Shown: positions 44,352 to 53,079 of the stretch, piece after piece
How the letters are laid out: every line of letters starts with the position of its first letter
Position numbering within the stretch: position 1 is the first letter of the stretch
Assembly: GCF_007748095.1 (NCBI RefSeq)
Contig: NZ_CP036287.1
Coordinates: forward strand, 1,984,001 to 2,048,000
Source: Engelhardtia mirabilis
GTDB taxonomy: Bacteria > Planctomycetota > UBA1135 > GCA-002686595
Direction of reading: 5' to 3'
Length of the DNA: 64,000 nt
The notes under the pieces: model-generated
The model's input: the letters and a program-made list of their open reading frames with translations, nothing else
Told to the model about the DNA's origin: nothing
Databases searched by the model: none
Made by a program: the position numbers and the translations under genes

Positions 44352-45295
44352 CTGACCGAGATCACGAGCGCGACGCCGATGCCATCCGAGCTTCCGTGGC
44401 CGGGGGCTACGGGGCTATCGCGCGGGGTGAAGCACTCGCCGCGTCCGCCGAGGCCGAGGCACCCGCGGCGAGCTCCGGTTGCTGCGGGCCCGCTGCATCG
44501 GCGACGTCCCCCGCGGCGGGGACCGAGGCCGCAGGCGGCGGCTGCTGCGGTCCGACCATGGCCGTAGACGAGTTGGCCCAGGCCCTGGGCTACGACCCCG
44601 CGGAGCTGGCGGCCCTCCCCGGCGGCGCGAACCTGGGCCTGTCCTGCGGCAACCCCGCGGCGATCGCAGCCCTGTCCGAGGGGGAAACCGTGCTCGACCT
44701 CGGCAGCGGCGCCGGCTTCGACGTGTTCCTGGCCGGTCCGAAGGTCGGCGCCGCGGGTCGCGCCATCGGCGTCGACATGACCCCGGACATGCTGGCCCGC
44801 GCGCGCAGGAACGTCGCCAGCTACCGCGAGCGCACCGGACTCGACAACGTCGAGTTCCGACTGGGCGAGATCGAGCACCTGCCCGTGGCCGATGCCAGCG
44901 TCGACGCGGTGATCTCCAACTGCGTGCTCAACCTCGCGCCGGACAAGCGCCAGGTGTGGGCCGAGGTGGCGCGGGTGCTGAGGCCCGGCGGGCGGGCGGC
45001 GATCAGCGATCTGGGCCTCTGCGAGCCCCTGCCGCCCGGCACCGTCGATCACCTCGAGGCCCTGATCGGCTGCGTCGCCGGCGCGGAGTTGGTGGATGAC
45101 ACCTGCGCCCACGTGGCCGCGGTGGGGCTGGAGCTGGTGCGACTCGAGCGGCACCCCGCCTACGTGGACAGCCTGGTTGGCGCCAACGACCCGCTCTACC
45201 ACAGGCTTCAGGCGTCCCTGCCGCCGGGCCGGCGCATCGCCGAATACGTGACCAGTTTCGTGGCGGAGGTCCGTCGGCCCCGCGGCGGCTGCTGA
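44348..45295 (+). CDS. arsM: Arsenite S-adenosylmethionine methyltransferase
   Basis: 315 residues from the ATG at 44348, with GAGGA 13 bases before it. SAM motif VLDLGSGAGFD (115-125). Three conserved Cys needed for As(III) binding: C100 (LGLSCGN), C192 (SNCVLNL) and C242 (IGCVAGA); the C192-C242 spacing of 50 is the same as in characterised ArsM. The N-terminal extension has two CCGP motifs (45-48 and 66-69). The enzyme methylates arsenite to volatile or less toxic products. The Glu/Arg-rich N-terminus is otherwise short. No arsR or arsB was seen nearby. Confidence 0.92.
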   Translation: MTDRDHERDADAIRASVAGGYGAIARGEALAASAEAEAPAASSGCCGPAASATSPAAGTEAAGGGCCGPTMAVDELAQALGYDPAELAALPGGANLGLSCGNPAAIAALSEGETVLDLGSGAGFDVFLAGPKVGAAGRAIGVDMTPDMLARARRNVASYRERTGLDNVEFRLGEIEHLPVADASVDAVISNCVLNLAPDKRQVWAEVARVLRPGGRAAISDLGLCEPLPPGTVDHLEALIGCVAGAELVDDTCAHVAAVGLELVRLERHPAYVDSLVGANDPLYHRLQASLPPGRRIAEYVTSFVAEVRRPRGGC

Positions 45296-45308
45296 GCCTG
45301 GACGGGAC

Positions 45309-46445
45309 TCAGAGACCCGTCTGGCCGAGCCGCGTCGGGTCCAGCTCGAGTTCGGCAGTCAACTCCGCTCGAAGCTGCGGATAGAGGGCGAGCTGGCGCC
45401 AGGAGATCGGCGCACCGCGGTCGACTTCGATCTCGAGCTCGAGGGCGTCGATGAAGGCCTCGGGGGTCGTGGCCAACTGGGACTCGCCGCTGCGTAGGGC
45501 GCGATAGGCCCGTGCCAGGCGGGGCCACAGGTCGCGGTGGTCCACCAGCCACAGGGCGTCTTCCGGTCGCAGCGGTGGCCGCAGCGCCAGTCGGCGCCCC
45601 TCCGGCGTCGTCGCCCCCGCGGCCTCCATGATCCAATCGATGGGCACTCGCGCCAGGCCCTCGGCCTCGGCTCGCAGGCACAGCCCGTGCAGGGCCCCGA
45701 TCCCCCCGCGCCGCACGATCGTGTCGACCAGGGCCAGGCCGACGCCGTACAGGCGCAGCTTGGCGGCGCGCCCGGAAGGGTAGAGCTCGTCGCCCAGGGG
45801 GTAGGCCAGGATCTCTTCGACCGAGGCGTCGGAGGCCGAGGCGATGGCCAGGGTCAGGGCGCGGTCGGGCAGGGCCACCGGAGCGCCGGCGAGCACCGCG
45901 CCGAGCTCGATGTGTGCCATGCGATCGGGGGCCGCGGCGAGGAGCTTGGTCACGCGCTGGTAGCTGCGCGGCTCGATCTGGGTCGCGACCCATGTGGCCA
46001 GGCCCTCCTCGAGCGCCGTCGGCAGGCTCTGCCAGCTCGGCCCCAGCAGGGCATGGACCAGCTCGTGTGCGATCAGGTTGCGCCGCTCGGCGTCGGTGCC
46101 GGGGTCGGCCGGCAGGTGGACCCGCGGCGTGCGGCTGCCGCCCCAGGTCAGGGTGTAGGCGTCGGCCCAGCCGTCCTCCTGACCGTGCTCGCGCAGGGTC
46201 GGTCGCTCCTCGAGCCAGATGTTCACCGGCCCTTCGCGGGTGTCCGGCAGGAGCGCGATGATCTCGGTCCGGAACTCGAGGAACTCCGGCGCGAGGATCG
46301 CGGCGGCGCCCCGATCCGTGGCCCGGATCACGCCGAAGGGGGTCACCTCGGCGATCGGCGGCCCGCTCGCGCAGCCGGCCAGCGCCAGCAGGGCGACCTG
46401 GGCCGCGAGGGCCAGGGGGCGTCGGAATCGGGTGGGGAACGGCAT
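45309..46445 (-). CDS. Gluzincin-like metallopeptidase lipoprotein (peptidase MA-type)
   Basis: 378 residues from an ATG at 46445, with a lipobox LAGC (signal LALAAQVALLALAGC). The zinc motif HELVH (H127, E128, H131) lies in LIAHELVHALLG and is followed at the right distance by EEGLATW (E147/E148) as the third ligand. This is the arrangement of peptidase MA family proteins. The C-terminal part is helical and has no recognised domain. It should be a membrane-attached periplasmic protease; substrate unknown. It is a lone gene. Confidence 0.75.
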   Translation of the reverse strand: MPFPTRFRRPLALAAQVALLALAGCASGPPIAEVTPFGVIRATDRGAAAILAPEFLEFRTEIIALLPDTREGPVNIWLEERPTLREHGQEDGWADAYTLTWGGSRTPRVHLPADPGTDAERRNLIAHELVHALLGPSWQSLPTALEEGLATWVATQIEPRSYQRVTKLLAAAPDRMAHIELGAVLAGAPVALPDRALTLAIASASDASVEEILAYPLGDELYPSGRAAKLRLYGVGLALVDTIVRRGGIGALHGLCLRAEAEGLARVPIDWIMEAAGATTPEGRRLALRPPLRPEDALWLVDHRDLWPRLARAYRALRSGESQLATTPEAFIDALELEIEVDRGAPISWRQLALYPQLRAELTAELELDPTRLGQTGL

Positions 46446-46913
46446 GGCGGTTCGCTGGGGCGCGGGGCCCCAGGGGCCTCGGCTACCGCCCTCCGCAGGG
46501 CATCGACCAACGGCACCACCGATCTCTAGGCTGGCTGACCGAGACCTCACAGGCCTCGCTCGACGGCCCTGCCCGATGGAGGTGCCGGACGGGTTCGCTG
46601 GACGGAATCGCTCCGCGGCTGGGCCCGGCGGCCCCGCTGACCGGCTCCGCTCGACGGCCCGCCTCGAGTGGATTCCTCTCAACGCGTGCCGCAGGCCGAA
46701 CTTCGCCATCCACCTGGAACGATCAGGGCTTCCCCCGCCGCTGCGCTGGTCACGACGACCGGACCGTGGACTTCCTCCTCCCGATCCGACTACGGGTCCG
46801 CGGCGCGACAAGTTCCCCGCCCTGCGCGTCCACCGACGGCTCATGCTCCCGGGGAAACGCGTCCCCGAGCAGACGCCATTCCGCGCGGGTCGACGGCAGG
46901 GCCAACGGCGGGC
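46446..46913. other. Gene-free interval
   Basis: 468 bp between two minus-strand genes. Frames across it are Arg/Pro-rich shadows. It contains a weak 6-bp hairpin (46850-46867, CGGGGA and TCCCCG) that could end the S10 transcript, and repeated CTCGACGGCCC-like bits near 46558 and 46651. Otherwise nothing notable was seen. Confidence 0.5.
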
Positions 46914-48479
46914 TCAACGCCCGTAGAACTCGACCAAGTCCTGGCGCAGCGCCAGCAGCTCGGCTTCGCGCACGTACATCATGTGTCCCGCCTCGAAGTA
47001 GCCCATGGAGATCCGGTCGCGGTCCTCGGGCTCGAGGAAGAGGTGATCGAACGTGTACTCCGTAGCGAAGTAGGGCGTGGCCAGGTCGAAGTAACCGTTG
47101 GCAACGTAGACCCGCAAGTTCGGGTTCGAGGTCATCGCCTTACGCAGGTCCTCGCCGACGTTGAGGTACTCGTTGGCGACGTTGGAGTAGTTCCAGGGTT
47201 GCACCCGGCCGGTCAGGATCTCGTAGGGCAGGTCGCTGCGGTAGCCGAGCACGCGGCGCACGTAGGTGTTCAAGAGGGTCGAGTAGGGTCCCTCGATCGC
47301 AGCCATGCTGGGATCGAACTCGTAGCGCTCGCCGGCCGCGTCGCGGTCGCGGCCGGTGTAGCGGCTGTCGAGGCGCCCGACCGTCGTGCGCTCGTCGCGC
47401 CGCAGCTCCTTGCAGAAGCGGCTGATGTTGATGCGGAGGTTGGTCTGCAACAGATACTCCGCATCGAGACCCGTGAAGCGCGCCAACTGTGCCGCGATCC
47501 GCGCGCGGCCCGCCGGGTCGAGTCGGTCGCCCGCCATCAGCGCGCTGGCGTACTCGCCGCGGGCGAAGGCCTCGACCTGATCGAGGGTCGCGCGCAGGTC
47601 CGCTTGCAGCTCGGGCGCGAGCCGCCCGTGGAACCAGGCGGTGGCCGTGTAGGTCGGCAGGAACAGCACGAAGGGCAGGTCGTTGCCCACGTCGAAGCGC
47701 GCGGTCGCGAAGTTCAGGATGGCCGAGACCAACACCAGACCGCGGGGGTAGATCCCGAAGGTGCCCTGCAGGTGGTCAGCGAGGGCCGCGGCGCGGGTGG
47801 TGCCGTAGCTCTCACCGGCCAGGTAGATCGGGCTGGTCCATCGATCGTTGCGCGCCAGCCACAGGCGGATGAAAGCCCCGACCGACTCCACGTCCTCCCG
47901 CTGCCCGTGGAACTCCCCGTCGTTCACCCCCTTGGCGGCGCGACTGAAGCCGGTGGTGACCGGATCGATGAACACGAGGTCGGTGAGGTCCAGGAGCGTG
48001 CCGGCGTTGGGTACCAGCTCGTAGGGCTGGGTGAGGTCGAAGCCCTCGGGCCCCAGGTCCACGCGCTCGGGGCCGAAGGCACCCAGGTGCAGCCAGACCG
48101 ACGAGGACCCGGGCCCGCCGTTGAAGCAGAAGGTCAGCGGGCGTGCGTCCGTGTCCTCGACGCCCTCTCGCAGGTAGGCCACGTGGAAGAAGTGGGCGCG
48201 GGCCTTACCGTCCTCGGCGGCCAGGGTCGTGCGGCCGGTGACGCTGCGAAACTCGACCGCGGTGCCGTCGACCTCGATCGAGCCGAAGCGCTCGACCAGC
48301 TCGTTGTCTGGAGTCGGGGCGGAGTCGGACGGCGCAGCGGCGTCCGACGGCGCAGGGGACTCGTCCGCCCCCCAGGTCGGGGGCTCGGGAATCCCGTCGA
48401 AATTCTGGGCCGCGCGAACCGGCAGGACGAGGACGAGTGAGGTCAGGGCCGCGGCGGCGGTGCGCAGGATCGATTGCAT
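46914..48479 (-). CDS. Serine carboxypeptidase (S10 family), exported
   Basis: 521 residues from the ATG at 48479. A signal peptide (about 1-23) is followed by a Pro/Ala/Ser-rich linker, then the S10 domain. FCFNGGPGSSSVWLHLGAFGP is the oxyanion region, AGESYGTTRA carries the nucleophile S224, and the Asp (DLATPYF) and His (EAGHMMYV) complete the triad in the C-terminal part. It cleaves C-terminal residues from peptides, in the periplasm here. It is a single gene, divergent from the hydrolase-OsmC gene. Confidence 0.92.
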   Translation of the reverse strand: MQSILRTAAAALTSLVLVLPVRAAQNFDGIPEPPTWGADESPAPSDAAAPSDSAPTPDNELVERFGSIEVDGTAVEFRSVTGRTTLAAEDGKARAHFFHVAYLREGVEDTDARPLTFCFNGGPGSSSVWLHLGAFGPERVDLGPEGFDLTQPYELVPNAGTLLDLTDLVFIDPVTTGFSRAAKGVNDGEFHGQREDVESVGAFIRLWLARNDRWTSPIYLAGESYGTTRAAALADHLQGTFGIYPRGLVLVSAILNFATARFDVGNDLPFVLFLPTYTATAWFHGRLAPELQADLRATLDQVEAFARGEYASALMAGDRLDPAGRARIAAQLARFTGLDAEYLLQTNLRINISRFCKELRRDERTTVGRLDSRYTGRDRDAAGERYEFDPSMAAIEGPYSTLLNTYVRRVLGYRSDLPYEILTGRVQPWNYSNVANEYLNVGEDLRKAMTSNPNLRVYVANGYFDLATPYFATEYTFDHLFLEPEDRDRISMGYFEAGHMMYVREAELLALRQDLVEFYGR

Positions 48480-48590
48480 GGTTGCTGGTCGTAGCGGTCG
48501 CGTCAGGTGGGCTGGCATCGTAACCCCGTCCGACGGTCGCGCCCGCAGGGCCGGTCCGCTTCGCGCACCCCCGACCGAGCCCGCAATCCC

Positions 48591-49829
48591 ATGGCCACGA
48601 CCCAGCGCACCGATCGACTGACTTTCCCCAACGGCCGCGGCGAGGAGCTCGCGGGTCGACTCGAATGGCCGGATGGCGAGCCCCGCGCCTTCGCCCTCTT
48701 CGCCCACTGCTTCACCTGCTCCAAGAACGTCACCGCCGCGACCGGGATCGCCCGTGGCCTGGCGGCGCGGGGCATCGCCGTGCTGCGCTTCGACTTCACC
48801 GGACTGGGCAACTCGGACGGTGACTTCGCCAACACGACGTTTGCCTCGAACGTCCAGGACCTGGTCGCGGCGGCGCGTTTCGTCGAGACCGAATACAGCG
48901 CGCCGCAGCTCTTGGTGGGGCACTCCCTGGGCGGGGCGGCGGTGCTGCTCGCGGCCCACGAGCTGCCCTCGGTGCGGGCGGTGGCCACGATCGGCGCACC
49001 CAGCGAGCCGAACCACGTGAAGAACCTGATCGAGCCGGTCATCCTCGAGCTGCGCAAGCACGGCGAGGCCCAGGTCGAGCTGGCCGGGCGGACCTTCCGC
49101 ATCAAGGAGGAGTTCGTCGACGACCTGGACCGTCACGGGCTGCGTGGCGGCCTGGGGGACCTGCGCGCGGCCCTGATGGTGATGCACTCACCGATCGACG
49201 AGGTCGTGGGCATCGAGCACGCGCGCGAGCTGTTCGACGCGGCACGGCACCCCAAGAGCTTCGTCTCGCTCGACTCGGCCGACCATTTGTTGACCCGCCG
49301 GCGCGACTCGCGCTTCGTCGCCGACGTGCTGGCGGCCTGGGCCAGTCGCTACCTCGACGAACCCGACGGGGCGTCGTCCGAGGACGCTGAGTTGCCCCAC
49401 GGCACCGTCGAAGTGACCGAGGCCGTCGGCCTGCGCCAACGAGTTCGTATCGGCCGGCACGAGCTGGTCGCCGACGAGCCCGCGTCCTCGGGAGGGACCG
49501 ACGCCGGACCCGACCCCTACGGCTTCCTCCTTGCATCCCTGGGGGCCTGCACCTCGATGACCCTGCGGATGTACGCGCGGCACAAGGGCCTGCCCCTGGA
49601 GGGCATCAGCGTGCGCCTGGAACACGACCGCGTCCACGCCCGCGATTGCGAGGACTGCACCTCGACCGACGGTCAGGTCGACCGCATCCGCCGCGAGCTG
49701 ACCCTCGACGGCCCGCTCGACGCGGCCCAACGCCAACGCTTGGTGGAGATCGCCGACCGCTGTCCGGTGCACCGCACCCTGAGTGCGAACGAGGTCCGGG
49801 TGACGACCATTCTGGCGAGCGTCGATTGA
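48591..49829 (+). CDS. Bifunctional alpha/beta hydrolase-OsmC fusion
   Basis: 412 residues from the ATG at 48591. Residues of about 1-250 form an alpha/beta hydrolase: AHCFTCSKN, FDFTGLGNSDG, nucleophile elbow GHSLGG and SADHLL for the His. Residues of about 270-412 are an OsmC/Ohr-type domain: YGFLLASLGACTSMTLRMYA with the reactive Cys, and later CPVHRTLS with a second Cys. This fusion is widespread and well known, and OsmC domains reduce organic hydroperoxides. It likely combines ester cleavage with peroxide defence. Cytosolic. Confidence 0.92.
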   Translation: MATTQRTDRLTFPNGRGEELAGRLEWPDGEPRAFALFAHCFTCSKNVTAATGIARGLAARGIAVLRFDFTGLGNSDGDFANTTFASNVQDLVAAARFVETEYSAPQLLVGHSLGGAAVLLAAHELPSVRAVATIGAPSEPNHVKNLIEPVILELRKHGEAQVELAGRTFRIKEEFVDDLDRHGLRGGLGDLRAALMVMHSPIDEVVGIEHARELFDAARHPKSFVSLDSADHLLTRRRDSRFVADVLAAWASRYLDEPDGASSEDAELPHGTVEVTEAVGLRQRVRIGRHELVADEPASSGGTDAGPDPYGFLLASLGACTSMTLRMYARHKGLPLEGISVRLEHDRVHARDCEDCTSTDGQVDRIRRELTLDGPLDAAQRQRLVEIADRCPVHRTLSANEVRVTTILASVD

Positions 49830-50385
49830 GCTCGGGACCGCCGAGGCCTGGCGCGAGCTGTGTCGATCCGGCGTGACCATCGCCGGGACCGGGTGCGCCG
49901 GGCCGAATCTCGGTGCGCACGGATTCGCGGACTCCAGGGCCCATCGGCCCGACGGGTGGGGTCGGCACCGCGCCCACGGCCATCGCCCTGACGACTTCGA
50001 GTGCCCGCCAATTGGCCTCTCCTTTCCCCGGAGCGACCGAGCATCCGGCGACCGTCCCGCGGCCGAAACTGGTCGCCATCACCGCCTGTTGTGGGGGGCC
50101 TGTCCGCTGGCACCTGCGCGCGGACAGACCCCGCGAGGTTCCGCCTTCCCGGATTGGTCTCCGGGCCTACCATCGGGCCTCGGTTCTCGACGTCGGTGCC
50201 CCGAGCTTCTGTTCGGCGAGCAACCGGCCTCGAGACGCTCTACGGACAATCAGCGTCCGGTGGCCCCGCGACCGGCGCCCGCGTGAGCGAGCACCCGCCC
50301 GGGGCTCGACAGGGGGCGATGCCAGATGGCGTCGTCCCCTGTCGGCATTCGGCGGGTGCGTGCCCGCCTCGGATCGGCGGCGCGA
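49830..50385. other. Gene-free interval with a long hairpin
   Basis: 556 bp between two convergent genes. ORFs here are shadows. The only structure I found is the hairpin at 50307-50344. Confidence 0.5.
50307..50344. terminator. 17-bp stem-loop downstream of the disulfide oxidoreductase gene
   Basis: The arm 50307-50323 (CGACAGGGGGCGATGCC) pairs with 50328-50344 around the AGAT loop. Pairing is complete on the plus-strand RNA when two G-U pairs are counted, and has two C-A mismatches on the minus strand. It begins 42 bp after the stop of the minus gene at 50386, so it may serve as bidirectional terminator between convergent transcripts. There is no T-tract. Confidence 0.5.
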
Positions 50386-51789
50386 TCAGATCATCTGTGC
50401 GCGCAGCTCGCGCGCCAGCTCGATGAAGACCTCCGACAGGGTCGGGTGGTACCAGGGCATGGCGATCAGGTCGTCGACGGTGCCGCCGAGGTGCATGGCC
50501 GTGGAGACCACGTGCACCAGGTCGTCGGCGCGCGGGCCGAGCATCTGGCAGCCGACGATCCGGCCGCTGCCTCGATCGGCCATGAGCTTGACGAAACCCT
50601 CGTCCGGGTAGACGCCCATCACGATCCCGCGACCCTGGTTGGCCAGATTCTTCTGGGCGCTGATCACCGTGTGGCCGCGCGCTGCGGCCTCGCGGGCGGT
50701 GAAGCCGGCCTGGGCGTAGGGCGGGTGGGTGAAGATCGCCCGCACGGGGGTCGCCTCCTCCCAGGGCACCAGCTCCTCGCCCTTCGAGTGGCAACGCAGG
50801 TTGCGGGCCACGTGGCGACCCTCCGCGTTGCCGGTGTGCAGGATCAGATCCCGTCCCGTCGCGTCGCCTGCGGCGAAGACGCGCGGGTTGGTGGTTCGCA
50901 GGGCCTCGTCGAGTCGCAGCACTCCGTGACGGTCGAGTTCGATCTGGGCCGCCTCGAGGTCGAGGCCGCGGTAGTCGGGCACCCGACCTGCGGCGAGCAG
51001 GAGCTGCTCCGCCTTGAAGATCCGCTCGCCGCCGTCGGGGGCGATGGCGATCACTTCGACGCCGTCCGCGGTGCGGCGGGTCTGCTCGAGGCCCATCCCC
51101 AACTCGACCCGCACGCCGGCGCGCTCGACCACCCGTCGATACTGCTCGGAGAGGTCCGGCTCCTCGCCGCGCTCGATCAGCGGCGAGCGGGAGACCAGGG
51201 TCACCTCGGTGCCCAGGGCCGCGAAGAAGGTCGCGAACTCGAGGCCGATGGCGCCGGCGCCGAGCACCAACAGGGAGGCCGGCGCCGATTCGAGCTCCAT
51301 CAGGCTGTCACTGTCGAGGTAGCCGACCTGGTCGAGCCCGCGGATCGGCGGCACGGCCGTGCGCGAGCCGGTCGAGATCAGGAAGGCACCGGCGGTCAGC
51401 TCGCGCCCTCCGACCTCGATCGCATCGGGGCCAACGAAGCGTCCGCGCCCGTCGATGATCTCGTAGCCGCCGGCCTGCATGCCGGCGATCTTGGCCCGCT
51501 GGAAGCGCGCGACCTGCTCGCGCTTGCGCTCCATGATCGCCCCGAAGTCGATCTCCGCCGGGGGGAAGCGCAGGCCGAAGCGGTCTGCGTGGCGCGCCTC
51601 CAGGAGCGGCTCGACCGCGTGCAGCATCGACTTGGTCGGCATGCAGCCGCGCAGGATGCAGAGCCCCCCGAGCTCGCCGTCGTTGACCAGGGCCACCCGC
51701 TCGTGGCCGCACTTGATGGCTTCGGCGGCACAGGCGGAGCCGGCGCTGCCGCCGCCGATCACGATCAGGTCGTAGTTGGAGTCGCTCAT
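50386..51789 (-). CDS. Pyridine nucleotide-disulfide oxidoreductase (mercuric reductase / lipoamide dehydrogenase-like)
   Basis: 467 residues, ATG at 51789. FAD-binding loop VIGGGSAGSA (10-19), redox-active GGLCILRGCMPTKS (C44, C49), NAD(P) loop VLGAGAIGLE, AAGDATG before the dimer domain, and C-terminal PWYHPTLSE with the catalytic His near residue 447. It lacks the MerA-type N-terminal heavy-metal domain and C-terminal vicinal Cys, so mercury reduction is unlikely. A flavoprotein disulfide reductase of the Lpd/soluble transhydrogenase/MerA-like group, substrate unknown. Confidence 0.88.
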   Translation of the reverse strand: MSDSNYDLIVIGGGSAGSACAAEAIKCGHERVALVNDGELGGLCILRGCMPTKSMLHAVEPLLEARHADRFGLRFPPAEIDFGAIMERKREQVARFQRAKIAGMQAGGYEIIDGRGRFVGPDAIEVGGRELTAGAFLISTGSRTAVPPIRGLDQVGYLDSDSLMELESAPASLLVLGAGAIGLEFATFFAALGTEVTLVSRSPLIERGEEPDLSEQYRRVVERAGVRVELGMGLEQTRRTADGVEVIAIAPDGGERIFKAEQLLLAAGRVPDYRGLDLEAAQIELDRHGVLRLDEALRTTNPRVFAAGDATGRDLILHTGNAEGRHVARNLRCHSKGEELVPWEEATPVRAIFTHPPYAQAGFTAREAAARGHTVISAQKNLANQGRGIVMGVYPDEGFVKLMADRGSGRIVGCQMLGPRADDLVHVVSTAMHLGGTVDDLIAMPWYHPTLSEVFIELARELRAQMI

Positions 51790-51831
51790 GGTCGCGGGGC
51801 CGGGTCGGGGCCGCGCAGCATAGCGACGGGG

Positions 51832-52281
51832 TCAGGCCGCGTCGCTCGCCGCTCGGCCGGCATGCGCGCCGCGCGGAGCGAGCTGATGGATCAGGTAGGC
51901 CGGCAGCCAAAGAGCGGAGGCGACCAGGTGGGTCCAGATCCAGATCGAGCGCCAGCGCTCTTCGACCGTCACCTGCAACAGGTAGCCGCTGGCGATCATC
52001 GGGAAGACCGCGGCGGCCAGGGTCACGCCCGTCGCGCGGCGGTGGGGGTAGCCCGAGCGCAGCCGACCCCAGACATGACGGACCCACAGGAGACCCGCCG
52101 CCAGCACCAGGATCGGCGCCGAGAGCACGTGCAGGTGCAAGAGGTGCGGCTGCCAGGGGTGGTTGACGATCGCGAACTCGTCCACCGGCTCGGCGAAGTA
52201 CAGCATCCAGGCGTAGACCAGGCCACTGGCGCCGACCACGACCGTACCGAGGTGGGTCGTCCAGGCTTCGCCGCGCGTCAC
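51832..52281 (-). CDS. Small four-helix His-rich membrane protein (cytochrome b-like)
   Basis: 149 residues from a GTG at 52281 overlapping the upstream TGA (GTGA). Four helices of about 20 residues each are predicted near 14-33, 48-66, 80-97 and 110-130. His residues occur at suitable places for heme ligation (TTHLG, NHPWQPHLLHLHVLS, VRHVWG, WTHLVAS). Similar small b-type proteins (DUF4405-like) lie beside FMN-binding proteins in flavin electron-transfer loci. It is the last gene of the cluster and could move electrons from quinol to the FMN protein (inference). Confidence 0.68.
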   Translation of the reverse strand: MTRGEAWTTHLGTVVVGASGLVYAWMLYFAEPVDEFAIVNHPWQPHLLHLHVLSAPILVLAAGLLWVRHVWGRLRSGYPHRRATGVTLAAAVFPMIASGYLLQVTVEERWRSIWIWTHLVASALWLPAYLIHQLAPRGAHAGRAASDAA

Positions 52282-52991
52282 GGATGCGACCCGTCGACTG
52301 GAGCGGGCGGCACGGGTTTGGGCTCCGGCTCGGGCACGGGTTCGGGCACGGGTTCGGGCACAGGCTCCGGCTGCGGCGCGGGGAACAGGATCGTGTGCAG
52401 GGCCAGCGAGCGGCGCGCCGCGTCGACCGTGGCGCGGGCCGAGAGGGTCGCGCCGGCGATGGGCTTGATGCCGCGGCCCAGCTGCAGTTCCTCGTCGAGG
52501 CCGCGCCCATTGAACTGGGCCATCCAGCGCGCCGGCGGCAGGTACTCGCGCGGCTCGCCGAAGGCCAGGACCTCTGACCGGCGCAGCTCGACCGCGGGCG
52601 TGACCACGAACATCAGGGTCTCGCGTTGGGTCCGAACCCGGTGGCTGTCGAACCAGGCCACGCCGAGCAGCTCGCCCTCGGCCGTGGCTACGTAGGGCCG
52701 CGCGATCCCGCTGGGCAGCTCGTCGCCGAGCAAGGCCTCGACCGCGGCGCGCTGCTCCTCGGTCAGGTAGACCGTGCGCTTGTCGATCTCGGCCTCCTCG
52801 CCGAAGGCCAGGGCCAGGGCCTCTTCGACCGAGAGGAAGACCTGCCCCCGCAGGGCGGCCTCGGAGCCCGCGCGCAGCTCCGGCGCGGGAGCGGTCGGGC
52901 TCGGCGTTGAGGGGGAATCCCCGTCGATCCCCGTGGCCGCGGAGGCCCCGAGGACGATCAGGTTCGCGAGGCGAAGCAGCGTGGGGCGCAT
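52278..52991 (-). CDS. FMN-binding domain protein with flavinylation site
   Basis: 237 residues, ATG at 52991, with a weak N-terminal signal (LLRLANLIVLGASAAT). The FMN_bind domain covers about residues 95-200. The site for covalent FMN is GIKPIAGATLSA, with T182 the residue expected to be flavinylated by ApbE. A Pro/Glu-rich tail (PEPVPEPVPEPEP pattern), encoded by a 12-bp repeat, follows. It is probably an extracytosolic electron carrier. Downstream of the porin and ApbE genes, and overlapping the membrane-protein gene by 4 bp. Confidence 0.86.
   Translation of the reverse strand: MRPTLLRLANLIVLGASAATGIDGDSPSTPSPTAPAPELRAGSEAALRGQVFLSVEEALALAFGEEAEIDKRTVYLTEEQRAAVEALLGDELPSGIARPYVATAEGELLGVAWFDSHRVRTQRETLMFVVTPAVELRRSEVLAFGEPREYLPPARWMAQFNGRGLDEELQLGRGIKPIAGATLSARATVDAARRSLALHTILFPAPQPEPVPEPVPEPVPEPEPKPVPPAPVDGSHP
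52331..52366. repeat. 12-bp tandem repeat coding a Pro-Glu-Pro-Val tail
   Basis: CGGGCACGGGTT is repeated twice (52331-52342, 52343-52354) and followed by a changed third unit. On the minus strand it gives the PEPV-type tail of the FMN-binding protein. Copy number could vary between strains. Confidence 0.6.
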
Positions 52992-53009
52992 GGTCGTGGT
53001 GCAAATGGC

Positions 53010-53040
53010 GCGTCGCGCGGCCCGGTGGCCGACGCGACGC
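53010..53040. terminator. Intercistronic hairpin between porin and FMN-binding genes
   Basis: GCGTCGCGCGGCC (53010-53022), loop CGGT, then GGCCG, a bulged A, and CGCGACGC (to 53040). Thirteen pairs. It may terminate or attenuate transcription after the porin gene, or stabilise its mRNA end. Confidence 0.5.
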
Positions 53041-53060
53041 GGGGCGAGCAGCCTCAGAGG

Positions 53061-53079
53061 CTAGTGTCCTGGATCAGAA
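53061..53079. repeat. 19-bp copy of the foldback-element end
   Basis: CTAGTGTCCTGGATCAGAA, identical to the outer 19 bases of both ends of the element at 2215-2381. On the minus strand it contains the TGA stop codon and last Phe codon of the porin gene. There is no second arm nearby. Confidence 0.75.

Noticed and set aside
49913..50611. 232-residue plus-strand ORF in the gap after the OsmC gene
   Set aside because: Composition rich in Arg, Pro and Ser with no domain; its end overlaps the oxidoreductase gene antisense.
50386..51789. Mercuric reductase call
   Set aside because: Lacks the N-terminal metal domain and C-terminal Cys pair; no mer genes nearby.
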